The position numbers were made by a program, and so were the translations under genes. Under the pieces are notes generated by a model. The model made no database searches. It was given only the letters and a program-made list of their open reading frames with translations, and was not told the DNA's origin. Positions 34,481 through 46,518 of a stretch of 64,000 bases of DNA are shown piece by piece (position 1 is the first letter of the stretch; each line of letters opens with the position of its first letter). This stretch comes from Homarus americanus (taxonomy: Eukaryota; Arthropoda; Malacostraca; Decapoda; Nephropidae), in the NCBI RefSeq assembly GCF_018991925.1, contig NW_024748912.1, forward strand, positions 23,709 to 87,708, read 5' to 3'.

Positions 34481-37400
34481 TGCTTGTGGTAGTGGTGGTT
34501 GGTTGTGATGGTGGTTGTGGTAGTGGTGGTTGGTTGTGATGGTGTTTGTGGTAGTGGTGGTTGGTTGTGATGGTGGTTGGTCGTGATTGTTGTTGTGGTA
34601 GTGGTGGCTGGTTACGATGGTGGTTGTGGTAGTGGCGGTTGGTTGTGATTGTGATTGTGGTAGTGGTGATGGGTGTGATTGTGATTGGTAGTGGTGGCTG
34701 GGGTGATGGTTGTGCTAGTGGTAGTTGTGGTTGGTTGTGCTTGTGTGGTAGTGGTTGTTGTAGTGGTTGGTTTTGATGGTGATTGAGGTAGTGGTGCTTG
34801 TGGTAGTGGTTGCTGTGGTAGTGGTGGTTGGTTGTGATTGGATTGAGGCAGTGGTGGTTGTAGTGGCTGTTAGTTGTGATGTTGGTTGTGGTAGTGGTGG
34901 CTGCTTGTGATGGTGGCTGGTGAGATGGTGGTTGTGGTAATGGTGGTTGGTTGTGATGGTGGTTGTAGGTTGCAGTAGTGGTGGTTGTGGTAGGTGGCTG
35001 GTTGTGATGATGGTTGTGGTAGTGGTTGTTGTGGTAGTGGTGGCTGGTTGTGATGTGATTGATAGTGGTGGTTGTGGTAGTGGCTGTTTAGCTGTGATGT
35101 TGGTTGTGGTAGTGGTGGCTGCTTGTGATGGTGGCTGGTTGTGATGGTGGCGTGGTAATGGTGGTTGTTGTGATGGTGGTTGTAGGTTGTAGTAGTGGTG
35201 GCTGTGGTAGTGGTGGTTGGTTGTATGATGGCTGCAGCAGTGGTAGGTTGTGATGGTGGTTGTGGTAGTGGTGGCTGGTTGTGATGGTGGCTGGTCAGAT
35301 GGTGCTGGTAGTGGTGGTTGCTTGAAGGTGGTGTGGCTGTGATGGCTGGCCGCAATGGTGCTGGTGGCTGTGATTGCTGTGATGGTGGTTGCGTGATAGC
35401 TGGTGTGATGATGGCTGGCTGGTGATGGCAGCCAGGCAGTGGTGGCTGGTTGTAATGGTGGCTGGCTGTAACGGGCTGGTCAGGATGGTGGCTGTAGTGG
35501 TGGTTGGTTGTGATGGTGGTTGTGGTAGTGGTGGTTGTGGTAGCGGTGGTTGTGGTAGTGGTGGTAGGTGGTTGGTCAGATGGTGGTTGTGGTAGTGGTG
35601 TTTGTGGTAGTGGTGGTTGGTTGTGATGATGGTGGTGGTAGTGGTGGCTGGTTGTGATGGTGGCTGTGGTAGGCAGGGTTGGTCAGATGGCTTGACGTGA
35701 CGGTGGTTTTGTAGTGGTGGTTGGTTGTGATGGTGGTCAGGCAGTGGTGGTAGCCTGCGATGTGGTAGTGGTGGCTGGCTGGTGATGGTGGTTGTGGTAG
35801 TGGTGGCTGGTTGTAATGGTGGTTGGTCAGATGGTGATTGTGGTGGTTGGTTGTGATGGTGCTTGTGATGATGGTTGTGGTAGTTGTAGTTGACGTGATG
35901 GTGGTTGTGGTAATGGTGGTTGTGGTAGTGGTGGTTGTGGGTAGTGGTGGTTAGTTGGATGGTGGTTGTGGTGTGGTGGTTAGTTGTGATGGTGGTTGTG
36001 GGTGGCTGGATGTGATGGCGGTTGTGGTAGTGGTGGTTGGTTGAGTTGGTGGTTGAGGTAGTGGTCGTTGGTTGTGGTATTGGTTGTTTGTTGTGATGGT
36101 GGTTTTGATGAGGGTTGTGGTAGTGGTGGTTGGATGTGATGGTGGTTGTGGTAGTGATGGTTGTGGTAGTGTTGGTTGGTTGTGATGGTGGTTGGGGTAG
36201 TGGTTGTTAGTCAGATGGTGATTGTGGTAGTGGTGTTTATGGTAGTGATGGCTTGGTTGTGAGTGGCTGGATGATAGTGGTTGTGGTAGTGGTGGTTGGT
36301 GTGATGGTGGTTGTGGTAGTGGTGTTTGTGGTAGTGGTAGTTGGTTGTGATGATGGCTGTGGTAGTGGTGGCTGGTTGTGATGGTTGGTTGTGATGGTTG
36401 GTTGTGATGGTCGTTGTGGTAGTGGTGGCTGGTGTGATGGCGGCTGTGGTTGTGGTGGTTGGTTGTGATGGTTTGTGGTTGTGATGGTTTTCGTGATGGT
36501 GGTTGTGGTAGTGTTGTTTGTGGAAGTGGTAGTTGGTTGTGATGATGGTTGTGTAGTGGTGGTTGTGGTAGTGATGGTTGGTTTTGATGGTGGTTGTGAT
36601 GGTTGGTTGTGATGGTCGTTGTGGTAGTGGTGGCTGGTTGTGATGGTAGTTGTGGTAGTGGTGGTTGTGGTGTGATGGTTGGTTTTGATGGTGGTTGTGG
36701 CTGCGATGGTTGTGGTGATGGTGGCTGCGGCAGTGGTGTGGTTGTGATGGTGGTTGTGGTTGTGATGGTTGGTTGTGATGGTGGTTGTGGTTGGGATGGT
36801 TGGGTTGTGATGGTGGTTGTGGCTGAGATGTTGGTTGTGTGAGATGTTGGTTGTGGATTTGGTGGTTGTGTGATGGCAGTAGTGGTGGTTGGGCGTGATG
36901 GTGGTTGTGGTTGTGTTGGTTGTGGTAGTGGAGTTTGGTTGTGGTACTGTGTTTTGGCTTGTGATTGTTGTATTGGTGGTTGTGGTAGTGAGTTTGGTTG
37001 TGATGGTTGGTGGTGGTGGTTGTGGTAGTGGAGTTTGGGTGGTAGTGGTGGTGGTAGTGGTGTTTGGTTGTGATGGTGGTAGTGGTTGTTGGTTGTGATG
37101 GTGGTTGTGGTAGTGGTGGTTGGTTTTAATTGTGGTTGTGAAAGTGGTGGTTGGTTGTGATGGTGGTTGTGGTTGTGTTAGTTGTGGTAGTGGAGTTTGG
37201 TTGTGGTAGTGGTGGTGGTAGTGGTGTTTGGTTGTGATGGTGGTTGTGGTACTGGTGGTTGGTTGTGATGGTGGTAGTGGTCGTTGGTTGTGATGGTGGT
37301 TGTGGTAGTGGTGTTTGGTTGTAATTATGGTTGTGGAAGTGGTGGTTGGTTGTGATGGTGGTTTTGGTACTGGTCGTGGGTTGTAATTGTGGTTATGGAA

Positions 37401-37550
37401 GTGGTGGTTGGTCGTGATGGTGGTTTTGATAGTGGTGGTTGGTTGTGATGGTGGTTGTGGTAGTGGTGTTTGGTTGTGGCAGTGATGCTTGGCGGTGATG
37501 GTGGTTGTGGTAGTGGTGGTAGTTGGTGGTGGTGGCACTTGGTAGTTGTC
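34481..37550. repeat. GGT-rich ~31-bp array, main block
   Basis: About 95-100 irregular copies of TGTGGTAGTGGTGGTTGG plus TTGTGATGGTGGT. The period at the left edge is 31 bp (34501 to 34532), and length varies by triplet gain or loss elsewhere. The plus strand is G/T-rich. Minus-strand open frames (up to 433 codons, Thr/His/Pro/Gln-rich, TTTTITTNHHYHN-like) are repeat artefacts. Many GG doublets could support only weak two-layer G-quadruplexes. Confidence 0.93.
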
Positions 37551-37850
37551 TATAGTGGTGATGCATGATGCTGATGTGGTTGTGTGAATGGTGGTAGTAT
37601 TGCATAGTGGTGGTGCATAATGGTGTTAAATGGTGGTGTTATATAGTAGTAGTGGTGTGAATGGTAGTGATGGTTGATTCGCCAGCGGTTTAATGGTGGA
37701 GGTTATGGTTATGGTGTTTGTGTTTATGGTAGTTGTGGTAGCTCTAGTAATGGTTATGGAAATAGTTGTAGTGGTGGGGGAACGTTCAGTGTAGTGTGGC
37801 TGTAGAGAAGTGTTCCTAACCTCACACTTTCCACTACACCACAACGCCCA
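37551..37850. repeat. Decayed edge of the GGT-rich array
   Basis: GTGGTG and TTATGGTTATG words persist but the 31-bp register is lost, and sequence complexity rises to the right. It shows the array ageing towards unique DNA. No gene was seen. Confidence 0.6.
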
Positions 37851-38813
37851 CCACCTTCTGCGATCAATAACTGATTGGACGATTGGCTAGTATTCTACTT
37901 GAGCGGTGAGGCTGACAGGATAGTTGACTGGCTAGTTGACTTGGTGTTTGGGTGACTGGGGAGGAGCTGGTTGGCTGGCTGCTGGCTGGCGGGCGGTGGC
38001 GGGGTGCTGTGTCAGGTTGCTCAGCGCGTGTCACAATGCCTCGACCCAGCCAACATAGGCCTGCATCCCGCTCTTGACCGAAGCTTGTGCACGCCCGAAC
38101 GATCCTGCTGGACCACGCCGCCGCCACCTACCCCGATTTTTTGTGAGAACGCTTCGTCAGTGCGTTTAGTCAGTGTAGCGCGAGCGTAGCATCAGGACGG
38201 CGACTGCGTGCGCTGCGTAAGAGTGGTGCTGCATAGTTCTTGTGTGTGTGTATATATGTGTGCCAGGCCTTCGACGGAGATTGTGGGCGTACTCATCACT
38301 CGTGTGGTAAGCCCCACCCACCAGAAACAACCTTATACACGGTAGGGGTGTCGGTGTGTGTGTATGCCAAGGTGAAGACGCCGTGTCCAGACTGGTGCCC
38401 AGGGATACGGTTGACGGGCCACCACCAGCAGCGGAAGACTCCCTCTGCCCTCACGCTTGTGCTTGGGGCGCATGTCGACAACACCAGACACTGTTGTTAC
38501 GAGACCATCTCTCTAACTAGTTTGGTGGTGCCTCCCGCCACAGCGCAAGTCTAAGTGAAACTCTTGAGCAGCAGCGTACACCTCCCTCACCCACGCTGCC
38601 TCCACCTTGCTGCTCTGCCACCACCACACCTTCAGGACCTGTTTAGTCTCCCCAGGCTACTGAACCCTCCTGTGTACATATCCTCCCGCCCCCACACTCC
38701 CTACACCAGCATTCGACCCTCTTTCTCCGTAACTACCACCTTCTTACACACAGTCTCTTCCCAAGAACTTATATTCTGATTTAATATCTTGTTGAAGATA
38801 GACCGAGAGCGTT

Positions 38814-39216
38814 ACTTACCTGGTGTGGGTAGGTGGTGTTGGGATACTAGACCTCCCTTTCCTGCCCGCCCCCTCGACCCCCGGGGGAGCAGAACCCACA
38901 CTCCCTCGCTCATTGTTTTGCCCACCGTCTCGCCCATCCAAGTACAGTCAACCATCCACCACCTTAAATACTCAGTCAGTGATTCCATTAGTTTGTTGCC
39001 AACACCAATCAGGATGCTTCTATCAGAACTAATCAGCGTCCAGAACGTGGCACATGTGTACGAGGAGATCACCGACCGACGAGACAGGACCAGATCAAAA
39101 GGTGAGGCTTCTTTTCTGCCACCTCTGTTTTGTTGCACTTCAAGATTTCCTACATTTTGTAGCAGTAGGCAGGATGACATGTATACATACATACATACAT
39201 ACATACATACATACAT
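38814..39216 (-). other. Minus-strand open frame ending at a consensus splice donor (weak)
   Basis: The minus strand reads CAG|GTAAGT at 38822-38814, a perfect donor. A 134-codon frame from 39216 runs into it and stops just past the junction. The N-terminal part is translated microsatellite (MYVC repeats), so a real exon would have to start later, after about 39150. No domain was recognised. It overlaps the plus-strand candidate exon, and at most one of the two is likely real. Confidence 0.15.
39014..39101 (+). CDS. Candidate first coding exon (weak)
   Basis: ATG at 39014 has A at -3. It opens MLLSELISVQNV and, after a few more residues, EEITDRRDRTRSK, then meets AAAAG|GTGAGG, a good splice donor, at 39101/39102. 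The peptide has balanced, non-repetitive composition and a charged C-terminal part. The frame continues upstream to 38789 without a stop, but the upstream residues look like translated leader. No homologue is recognised and no downstream acceptor or exon could be tied to it. It may be an exon or coincidence. Confidence 0.2.
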
Positions 39217-39220
39217 ACAT
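39183..39220. repeat. (TACA)n microsatellite
   Basis: Nine near-perfect tetranucleotide repeats (ATACATACATAC...). Confidence 0.97.
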
Positions 39221-39604
39221 GCAGTAAAGAGTAATACTGGTCAGTATATTCAGTATATCAGCACTGACCTAGTGACTTATCATAAGTCAATTGTTAAAGG
39301 ATCAGTCAGTGTGATAGCTACTTGCGCTCTTAACATTTTTAATTTTTTTACTTACTTGAGTCACACGACCAAGCATCTTACGTCACGTCACAACACAATG
39401 TTTCCATCTTACTGCGGCCTCCTTTGTCTGGCTGACGTGAGAGCCGGAGCTTTAGTTGCCTTCCATGCTGAATTATACAAGTCATTTACAGTGCACATAC
39501 GTATAGCGTACAGCTATATACAGTACATGGTTCCGTAACACGTACATTAATCTTTTAGGTGAAATATTATCTTGTCAACGACGAACCTGAGATCTTTATG
39601 GAGT

Positions 39605-42600
39605 TGCTGTATGGTAGGTGAAGGAGAGATGTATGGTAGGTGAAGGAGGGAGATTTATGGTAGGTGAAGGAAGGAGATGTATGGTAGGTGAAGGAGAGAT
39701 GTATGGTAGGTGAAGGAGGGAGATGTTTGGTAGGTGAAGGAGAGATGTATGGTAGGTGTAGGAGAGATGTATGGTAGGGGAGATGATGGTAGGTGAAGGA
39801 GACGGTAGGTGAAGGAGGAGATGTTTGGTAGGTGAAGGAGAGATGTATGGTAGGTAGGAGAGATGTATGGTAAGAGGAGAGATGTATGGTAGGTGAAGGA
39901 GGGAGATGTTTGGTAGGTGAAGGAGGAGATGTTTGGTAGGTGGAGAGAGAGATGTATGGTAGAAGGGAGGAGATGTATGGTAGGTGAAGGAGAGATGTAT
40001 GTAGGTGTAGGAGAGAGTATGGTAGGTGAAGGAGAGATGTATGGTAGGTGAAGGAGGGAGATGTTTGGTAGGTGAAGGAGGGAGATGTTTGTGGTGAAGG
40101 AGAGATGTATGGTAGGTGAAGGAGAGATGTATGGTAGGTGAAGGAGAGATGTATGGTAGGTGAAGGAGATGTATGGTAGGTGTAGGAGAGGTGTATGGTG
40201 CAGGAGAGATGTATGGTAGGTGAAGGAGAGATGTATGGTAGGTGAAGGAGAGATGGAGGTAGGTATGAGAGATGTATGGTAGGTGAAGGAGGAGATGTTT
40301 GGTAGGTGAAGGGGAGAGATGTATGGTAGGTGTAGGGAGAGATGTATGGTAGGTGTAGAGGAGATGTATGGTAGGTGAAGGGAGAGAGATGTATGGTAGG
40401 TGAAGGAGAGATGTATGGTAGGTGAAGGAAGAGATGTATGGTAGGGTGAAGGAGAGATGTATGGTAGGTGAAGGAGGAGATGTTTGGTGGTGAAGGAGAG
40501 ATGTATGGTAGGTGTAGGAGGAAAATGTATGGTAGGTGAAGGAGAGAGATGTATGGTAGGTGAAGGAGAGATGTATGGTAGGTGTAGGAGGGATGTATGG
40601 TAGGTGAAGGAGGAATGTATGGTAGGTGAAGAAGAGATGTATGGTAGGTGAAGGAGGAGATGTTGCAAGTGAAGGAGAGATGGTGGTAGGTGAAGGAAGG
40701 AGATGTATGGTAGGTGAAGGAGAGATGTATGGTAGGTGAAGGAGAGAGATGTATGGTAGGTGGAGAAGGTATGTAGGTGTAGGAGGGGGATGTATGGTAG
40801 GTGAAGGAGAGATGTATGGTGGGTATGAAGGAGATGTATGTAGGAAGGAGAGATGTAGGTAGGGGAGGGAGATGTATGGTAGGTGAAGGAGAGATGTATG
40901 GTAGGTGAAGGAGAGATGTATGGTAGGTGAAGGGAAGGAGATGTATGGTAGGTGAAGGGAGAGAGATGTATGGTATATGAAGGAGAGATGTATGGTAGGT
41001 GAAGGAAGGAGATGTATGGTAGGTGAAGGAGAGATGTAGAAGGAGAGAGATGTATGGTAGGTGAAGGAGAGATGATGGTAGGTGTAGGAGAGATGGGTAG
41101 GTGTGGGAGGGGGATGTATGGTAGGTGAAGGAGAGATGTATAGGTGAAGGCAGATGTATGGTAGGTGTAGGAGGGGGATGTATGGTAGGTGAAGGAGATG
41201 TATGGTAGGTATAGAGGAAGATGTATGGTAGGTGAAGGAGAGAGATGTATGGTATATGGAAGGAGATGTATGGTGGTGAAGGAAGGAGATGTATGGTGGG
41301 TGAAGGAGATGTAGGTGAAGGAGAGTGTATGGTGGGTGAAGGAGAATGTATGGTAGGTGTGAGAGATGTATGGTAGGTGTGAGAGGATGTATGGTAAGTG
41401 AAGGGAGATGTATGGTGGTGAAGGAAGAGAGATGTATGGTAGGTGAAGATGTAGGTGTGAGAAGTATGGTGGTGAAGAAGAGATGTATGGTGGTGAAGAG
41501 ATGTATGGTAGGTGAAGGAAGAGATGTATGGTAGGTGAAGAGAGATGTATGGTATGGAAGGAGATGTATGGTAGGTGAAGGAAGGAGATGTATGGTGGGT
41601 GAAGGAGAGATGTGGTGAGAGATGTATGGTGGGTGAAGGAGAGATGTATGGTAGGTGTGGAGGTATGGTAGGTGTGAGGAGATGTGTGGTGGGTGAAGAG
41701 ATGTATGGTAGGTGAAGAATGTATGGTGGGTGAAGAGATGTGTGGGTGTGAGAGATGTATGGTGAGTGAAGAGATGTATGGTGGGTGAAGATGTATGGTA
41801 GGTGAAGGGGTGTATGGTGAAGGAGAGATGTATGGTATGTGAAGGAGATGTATGGTGGGTGAAGGAGAGGTGTATGGTAGGTGAAGGAGAGATGTGGGTG
41901 AAGAGAGAGATGTGTGTGGTGGTGAAGGAGATGTATGGTGGGTGTGGGGAGATGTGTGGTGGGTGTGGGGATGTATGGTGGTGAAGGAGAATGTATGGTA
42001 GGTGAAGAAGGAGATGTATGGTGGTGAAAGAAGATGTGAGTGTGAGAGAATGTATGGTAGGTGAAGAAGAGTGTATTAGGTGGTGAAGAGATGTATGGTA
42101 GGTGAGAGATGTATGGTAGTATAGAGATGTATGTAGGTGAAGAGATGTGGTAGGTGAAGGAAGAGATGTATGGTAGGTGAAGATGTGGTGTGGAGGGAAT
42201 ATATGGTGGTGAAGAGGTGTATGGTAGGTGAAGGAGGATATTGTGGTGAGTGTGGGGGATGTATGTAGGTGAAGGAAGAGTGTATGGTGGTCAGGAAGGA
42301 GTGTATGGTAGGTGAAGGAGATGTATGGTAGGTGTGGGGAGATGTATGGTAGGTGAAGGAGGAGAGATTAGGTAGGAGGAGAATGCATGGTGGGTGAAGA
42401 ATGCATGGTATGGGTGAAATGTGTGGTAGGTGTGAGAGATGTATGGTAGGTGAAGATGTATGGTGGGTGAAGAGATGCATGGGTGAAGAGATGTTTGATG
42501 GGTGGGAAGATGTGTGGTGAAGGCTGTATGGTGGTGAAGGAGATGTTTGTTGGTGAAGATGTATGTGAAGGAGAGATGTATGGTGGGTGGATGTATGGTG

Positions 42601-43215
42601 GGTGGGGAGGGTGTATGGTGGGTGAAGAAGGAGAGATGTATGGTAGGTGTGAGATGTAGGTAGGTAGGAGAGATGCATGGTGGTGAAAGAAGATACATGG
42701 TAGGTGAGATTTATGGTAGGTGAAAAATGTTGGTGGTGAAAGAAGATGTATGGTAGGTGTGAGGAGGTATGTGGTGGGTGTGAGAGATATTGTGGTGAGT
42801 GAAGAGATGTATGGTGGGTGAAGATGTATGGTGGGTGAAAGAGATGTGGTGGGTGAAGATGTATGGTAGGTGAAGGAGGAGATGTTTGGTAGGTGAAGGA
42901 GAGATGTATGGTGGGTGAAGGAAGAGATGTATGGTGGGTGAGGAAGATGTATGGTGGGTGAAGGAGATGTATGGTGAGTGAAGGAGAGATGTATGGTAGG
43001 TGAAGGAGATGTATGGTAGGTGAAGAGAGATGTATGGTAGGTGAAGGAAGATGTATGGTAGGTGAAGAAGATGTGTTGGTGAAAGGAGAGAGATGTATGG
43101 TAGGTGAAGGAAGGAGATGTATGGTAGGTGCAGGAGATGTATGGTGGGTGAAGGAGAGATGTATGGTGGGTGAAGGAGAGATGTATGGTGGGTGAGAGAG
43201 AGATGTATGGTACGT
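39605..43215. repeat. 22-bp purine-rich array (GTATGGTAGGTG plus AAGGAGAGAT)
   Basis: About 165 copies of a 22-bp unit, GTATGGTAGGTG followed by AAGGAGAGAT. The left third (to about 41.0 kb) is regular and includes GGGAGATGTTTGG variants. From about 41.3 to 42.8 kb units are shortened and irregular. At 42.85-43.2 kb regular units return. The plus strand is A/G-rich. Minus frames of Ser/His/Thr/Tyr/Leu repeats are artefacts. Confidence 0.95.
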
Positions 43216-44645
43216 GAAATGTCTTAAAAATGTGTGGTAAGTTAAACTTGTACTCGTGGTAATGTTTAACTTGTACTCATGGTAATGTTAACTTGCTCGT
43301 GGTAAAGTTTAACTTGCTCGTGGTAATGTTTACTTGTACTCGTGGTAAAGTTAAACTTGTACTCGTAGTAATGTTTAACTGTACTCGTGGTAATGTTTAA
43401 CTGTACTCGTGGTAAAGTTAAACTTGTACTCGTGGTAATGTTACTTGTACTCGTGTAATGTTTACTTGTTGGTAAAGTTACTTGTACTCGTAGTAATGTT
43501 TAACTTGTACTCGTGGTAAGTTAAACTTGTACTCGTCAAAATGTTACTTGTACTCGTGGTAATGTTTAACTTACTCAGTGGTAAGTTACTTGTACTCGTG
43601 GTAATGTTTAACGTACTCGTGGTAAAGTTAAACGTACTCATTATTTAACTTATTCTCAGTGGTAATGTTTAACTTGTACTCGTAGTAATGTTTAACTTGT
43701 ACTCGTGGTAATGTTTACTTGTACTCGTAGAAAGTAAACTGTACTCAATGTTAATCTTGTACTCGTGGTAATGTTTACTTGTACCGTGGTAAGTTTAACT
43801 TGTACTCGTGGTAATGTTTAACTTGTACTCGTGGTAAAAGTTAACACTCGTAATGTTTAACTTGTACTCGTGGTAATGTTTAACTTGTACTCGTGGTAAG
43901 TTAAACTTGTACTCGTGGTAATGTTACTTGTACTCGTGGTAATGTTTAACTTGTACTCGTGTAAAGTTTAACTTGTACTCGTGGTAATGTTTAACTGTAC
44001 TCGTGGTAAGTTAAACCTTATGCAGCGTGGTAATGTTTAACGTACTCGTGGTAAAGTTAAACTTGTACTATAGTGTGTTAAACTTGTACTCGTGGTAATG
44101 TTTAACTTGTACTCGTGGTAATGTTTAACTTGTACTCGTGGTAATGTTTAACTGTACTCGTGGTAAGTTAAACTTGTACTCGTGGTAATGTTTAACCTCG
44201 TGGTAAAGTTAAACTTTTACTCGTGGTAATGTTTAACTTGTACTCGTGGTAAAGTTAAACTTGTACTCGTGGTAATGTTTAACTTGTACTCGTGGTAAAG
44301 TTAAACTTGTACTCGTGGTAATGTTTAACTTGTACTCGTGGTAAAATTAAACTTGTACTCGTGGTAATGTTTAACTTGTACTCGTGGTAATATTTAACTT
44401 GTACTCGTGGTAATGTTTAACTTGTACTCGTGGTAATGTTTAACTTGTACTCGTGGTAAAGTTAAACTTGTACTCGTGGTATTGTTTAACTTGTACTCGT
44501 GGTAATGTTTAACTTGTACTCGTGGTAAAGTTAAACTTGTACTCGTGGTAATGTTTAACTTGTACTCGTGGTAAAAAAAACTTGTACTCGTGGTAATGTT
44601 TAACTTGTACTCGTGGTAATATTTAACTTGTACTCGTGGTAATGC
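43216..44645. repeat. 23-bp array of two alternating unit types
   Basis: About 62 copies of a 23-bp unit, CTTGTACTCGTGGTAA plus a 7-bp core region. Type A carries GTTTAAC and type B carries GTTAAAC. The two cores are reverse complements of each other. At about 44.20-44.36 kb the types alternate A-B-A-B, giving a 46-bp dimer; elsewhere A runs occur. Units in the left half are more often truncated. No open frames. Confidence 0.95.
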
Positions 44646-45116
44646 TAAATAAGCCTCAGTGATTTCAACACTGGCTTGGATAGTTAACCAAAATTGTTAC
44701 CACCATTCCTGTTGTTACCACCATTCCTGTTGTTACCACCATTCCTGTTGTTACTATGCACGTTATCACCCCAGTAACGTTACCACCCACCGTTACTGTA
44801 ACCGTCCCGGTTGTTACATCTTTCTCGTTACCTGTTACAACCTCAATACTCGTTACGTTCTTGAACTACCATCAACCTCGCTACCCCAACCCCATTACCA
44901 TCAACCCGTTACCACCACCATCGCCCTTACTGTGGTATCATATTGGTAACCATGCCGCAAGGGAGAGGAAGATGTCATAATATCGAGGTCGAAGGGTCAG
45001 AGAATACAGATACTATAACTAAAAGTAGACTCTCTGGAACCCCGGTATAATGACACTTCAGAAAGTTCTTGTTTTTGGACAGGGAAATACAGAGGTTCGG
45101 TGGGTCCAGTTACTCT

Positions 45117-45136
45117 ACACACACACACACACACAC
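45117..45136. repeat. (CA)n microsatellite
   Basis: Ten or so AC dinucleotides in a row. Confidence 0.97.
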
Positions 45137-45269
45137 TCTAATGTTAATCACAGTAAGTAACAGCTTTTAAGTTTTTGTTTTCGTCATGTAAAATAAAAGA
45201 AACTGCTGCCATTAACAGTTCTGATGCATATAAGTTAAGGTCAGTGAGGTGAAATATATACTGAGATAC

Positions 45270-45395
45270 CGTGAGCACGAGGCGGAGCTAGCTGTGTGCG
45301 GGCGCCCTGTGGTAGTTGTTGTGGAGTGAAGTCAGAGCGTGGCTGGCGCTCCCCCCACCTCGGACTCACACACTAAGGTGGAGTTTACGGTAAGT
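45270..45395 (+). promoter_or_regulatory. Candidate promoter and noncoding first exon (weak)
   Basis: A CpG-rich block in AT-rich surroundings includes GTGCGGGCGCCC and an initiator-like GTCAGAGCG near 45330. It ends GTTTACG|GTAAGTGAT, a near-ideal splice donor with the intron start at 45390. The sharp fall in GC after the donor fits an exon-intron border. No coding start is evident in the block, and no downstream exon can be assigned before the next array. Confidence 0.25.
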
Positions 45396-45689
45396 GATAT
45401 ACGGTCATCTTAGCTCATTATGGCGAGTTGTTCATTCCATTCGTTAGTCTTACTGAATGAAGCAGCAAAATAAACATTAGCAAATTCACAAGTTTATAAC
45501 AAAATGTATTCTGAGATAAAATAAATGAATATGGAATTCATGCAAAAAAAAAATCAAATTAAACTGAACCAAAAGTTAACAAATGAATTAATTAACAAGT
45601 CAACTAAGTTCCTTCCGAACTATTCTCACTAATAAGTAATCCAGGTAATATACTGTAGCCAGACGTCTGAGCCAACCCTACCAGCAACG

Positions 45690-46471
45690 ACACGTAGCAC
45701 ACCACGCGGCACCGTAATACATGCAGCACCATAACACGGGGCACCATACCACACGTAGCACCATAACACACACGGCACCATAACACACGCAGCACCATAA
45801 CACACGCGAACGTGGCAGGCACCACCTAACGCCGGCACCATAACACAAACGGCACCATAACACACGGCACCATAACACCGACACCATAACACGCGAACCG
45901 TAATGCATGCAGCGCATAACGCGCGGCACCATAACACAAACGGCACCATAAAACACACGGCACCATAACACACGCGGCACCATAACATGCGCGGCACCAT
46001 AACATGCAGCACCATAGCACCGTGGCACCATAACACGTGGCACCATAACACACAACACCACAACACCACAACACAGCACCATAACACACACCACCATAAC
46101 ACAGCACCACCATCACAGCACCCTAACCTCGACACCACCACACCTCGGCTTAAAAAACGCGGCACCATAACACACAGCACCATAACATACGCAGCACCAT
46201 AACACGCAGCACCATAACACACGCAGCACCACCAACACACACAGGATCAGCACACGCGGCACCAATACACAGCACCATAACACACACACAGCACCATAAC
46301 ACACATAACCATAACACAGCACCATAACACACGGCATAACACACGGCACCACCACACACAGCACCACACACAGAGGACCATAACACACACAGCACCATTC
46401 ACTCGGCACCATAACACACTCGGCACCATAACACACTCGGCACCATAACACACTCGGCACCATAACACACT
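45690..46471. repeat. ~15-bp array (CGGCACCATAACACA)
   Basis: About 48 irregular copies of CACGCGGCACCATAACA, unit length 14-17 bp. Variants include GCAGCACC, CTCGGCACC and a run of ACACCACAACACC near 46050. The plus strand is A/C-rich. Minus frames (MVLCVLWCRVCYGA-like) are artefacts. The last five units at 46410-46470 are the most homogeneous (ACTCGGCACCATAACAC). Confidence 0.93.
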
Positions 46472-46518
46472 TCCTGATTGCAGTTTTGGTCAAATCTCTA
46501 GGAGAAAAAATATCTAAA

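Larger units (their letters stand above)
37851..39604. other. Unique, CpG-containing region with splice-like signals
   Basis: The largest complex stretch in the left two thirds of the window. The left part, about 38000-38230, is CpG-rich and has initiator-like TCAGT words near 38157 and 38171. A (TACA)n microsatellite lies at 39183-39220. A possible coding exon lies at 39014-39101 (listed separately), and a consensus splice donor lies on the minus strand at 38822-38814. Open frames of 60-250 codons show no known domain. It could hold 5' exons of a gene extending outside the visible signal, but nothing is proven. Confidence 0.4.
44646..45689. other. Unique region with a possible noncoding first exon
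   Basis: Mixed-sequence DNA. It contains three copies of an 18-bp repeat, TTGTTACCACCATTCCTG, at about 44693-44750 and a (CA)n run at 45117-45136. A GC-rich block at 45270-45389 ends in a splice donor (listed separately). AT-rich DNA follows at 45400-45600. Open frames up to 96 codons are repeat-derived or unremarkable. Confidence 0.6.
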
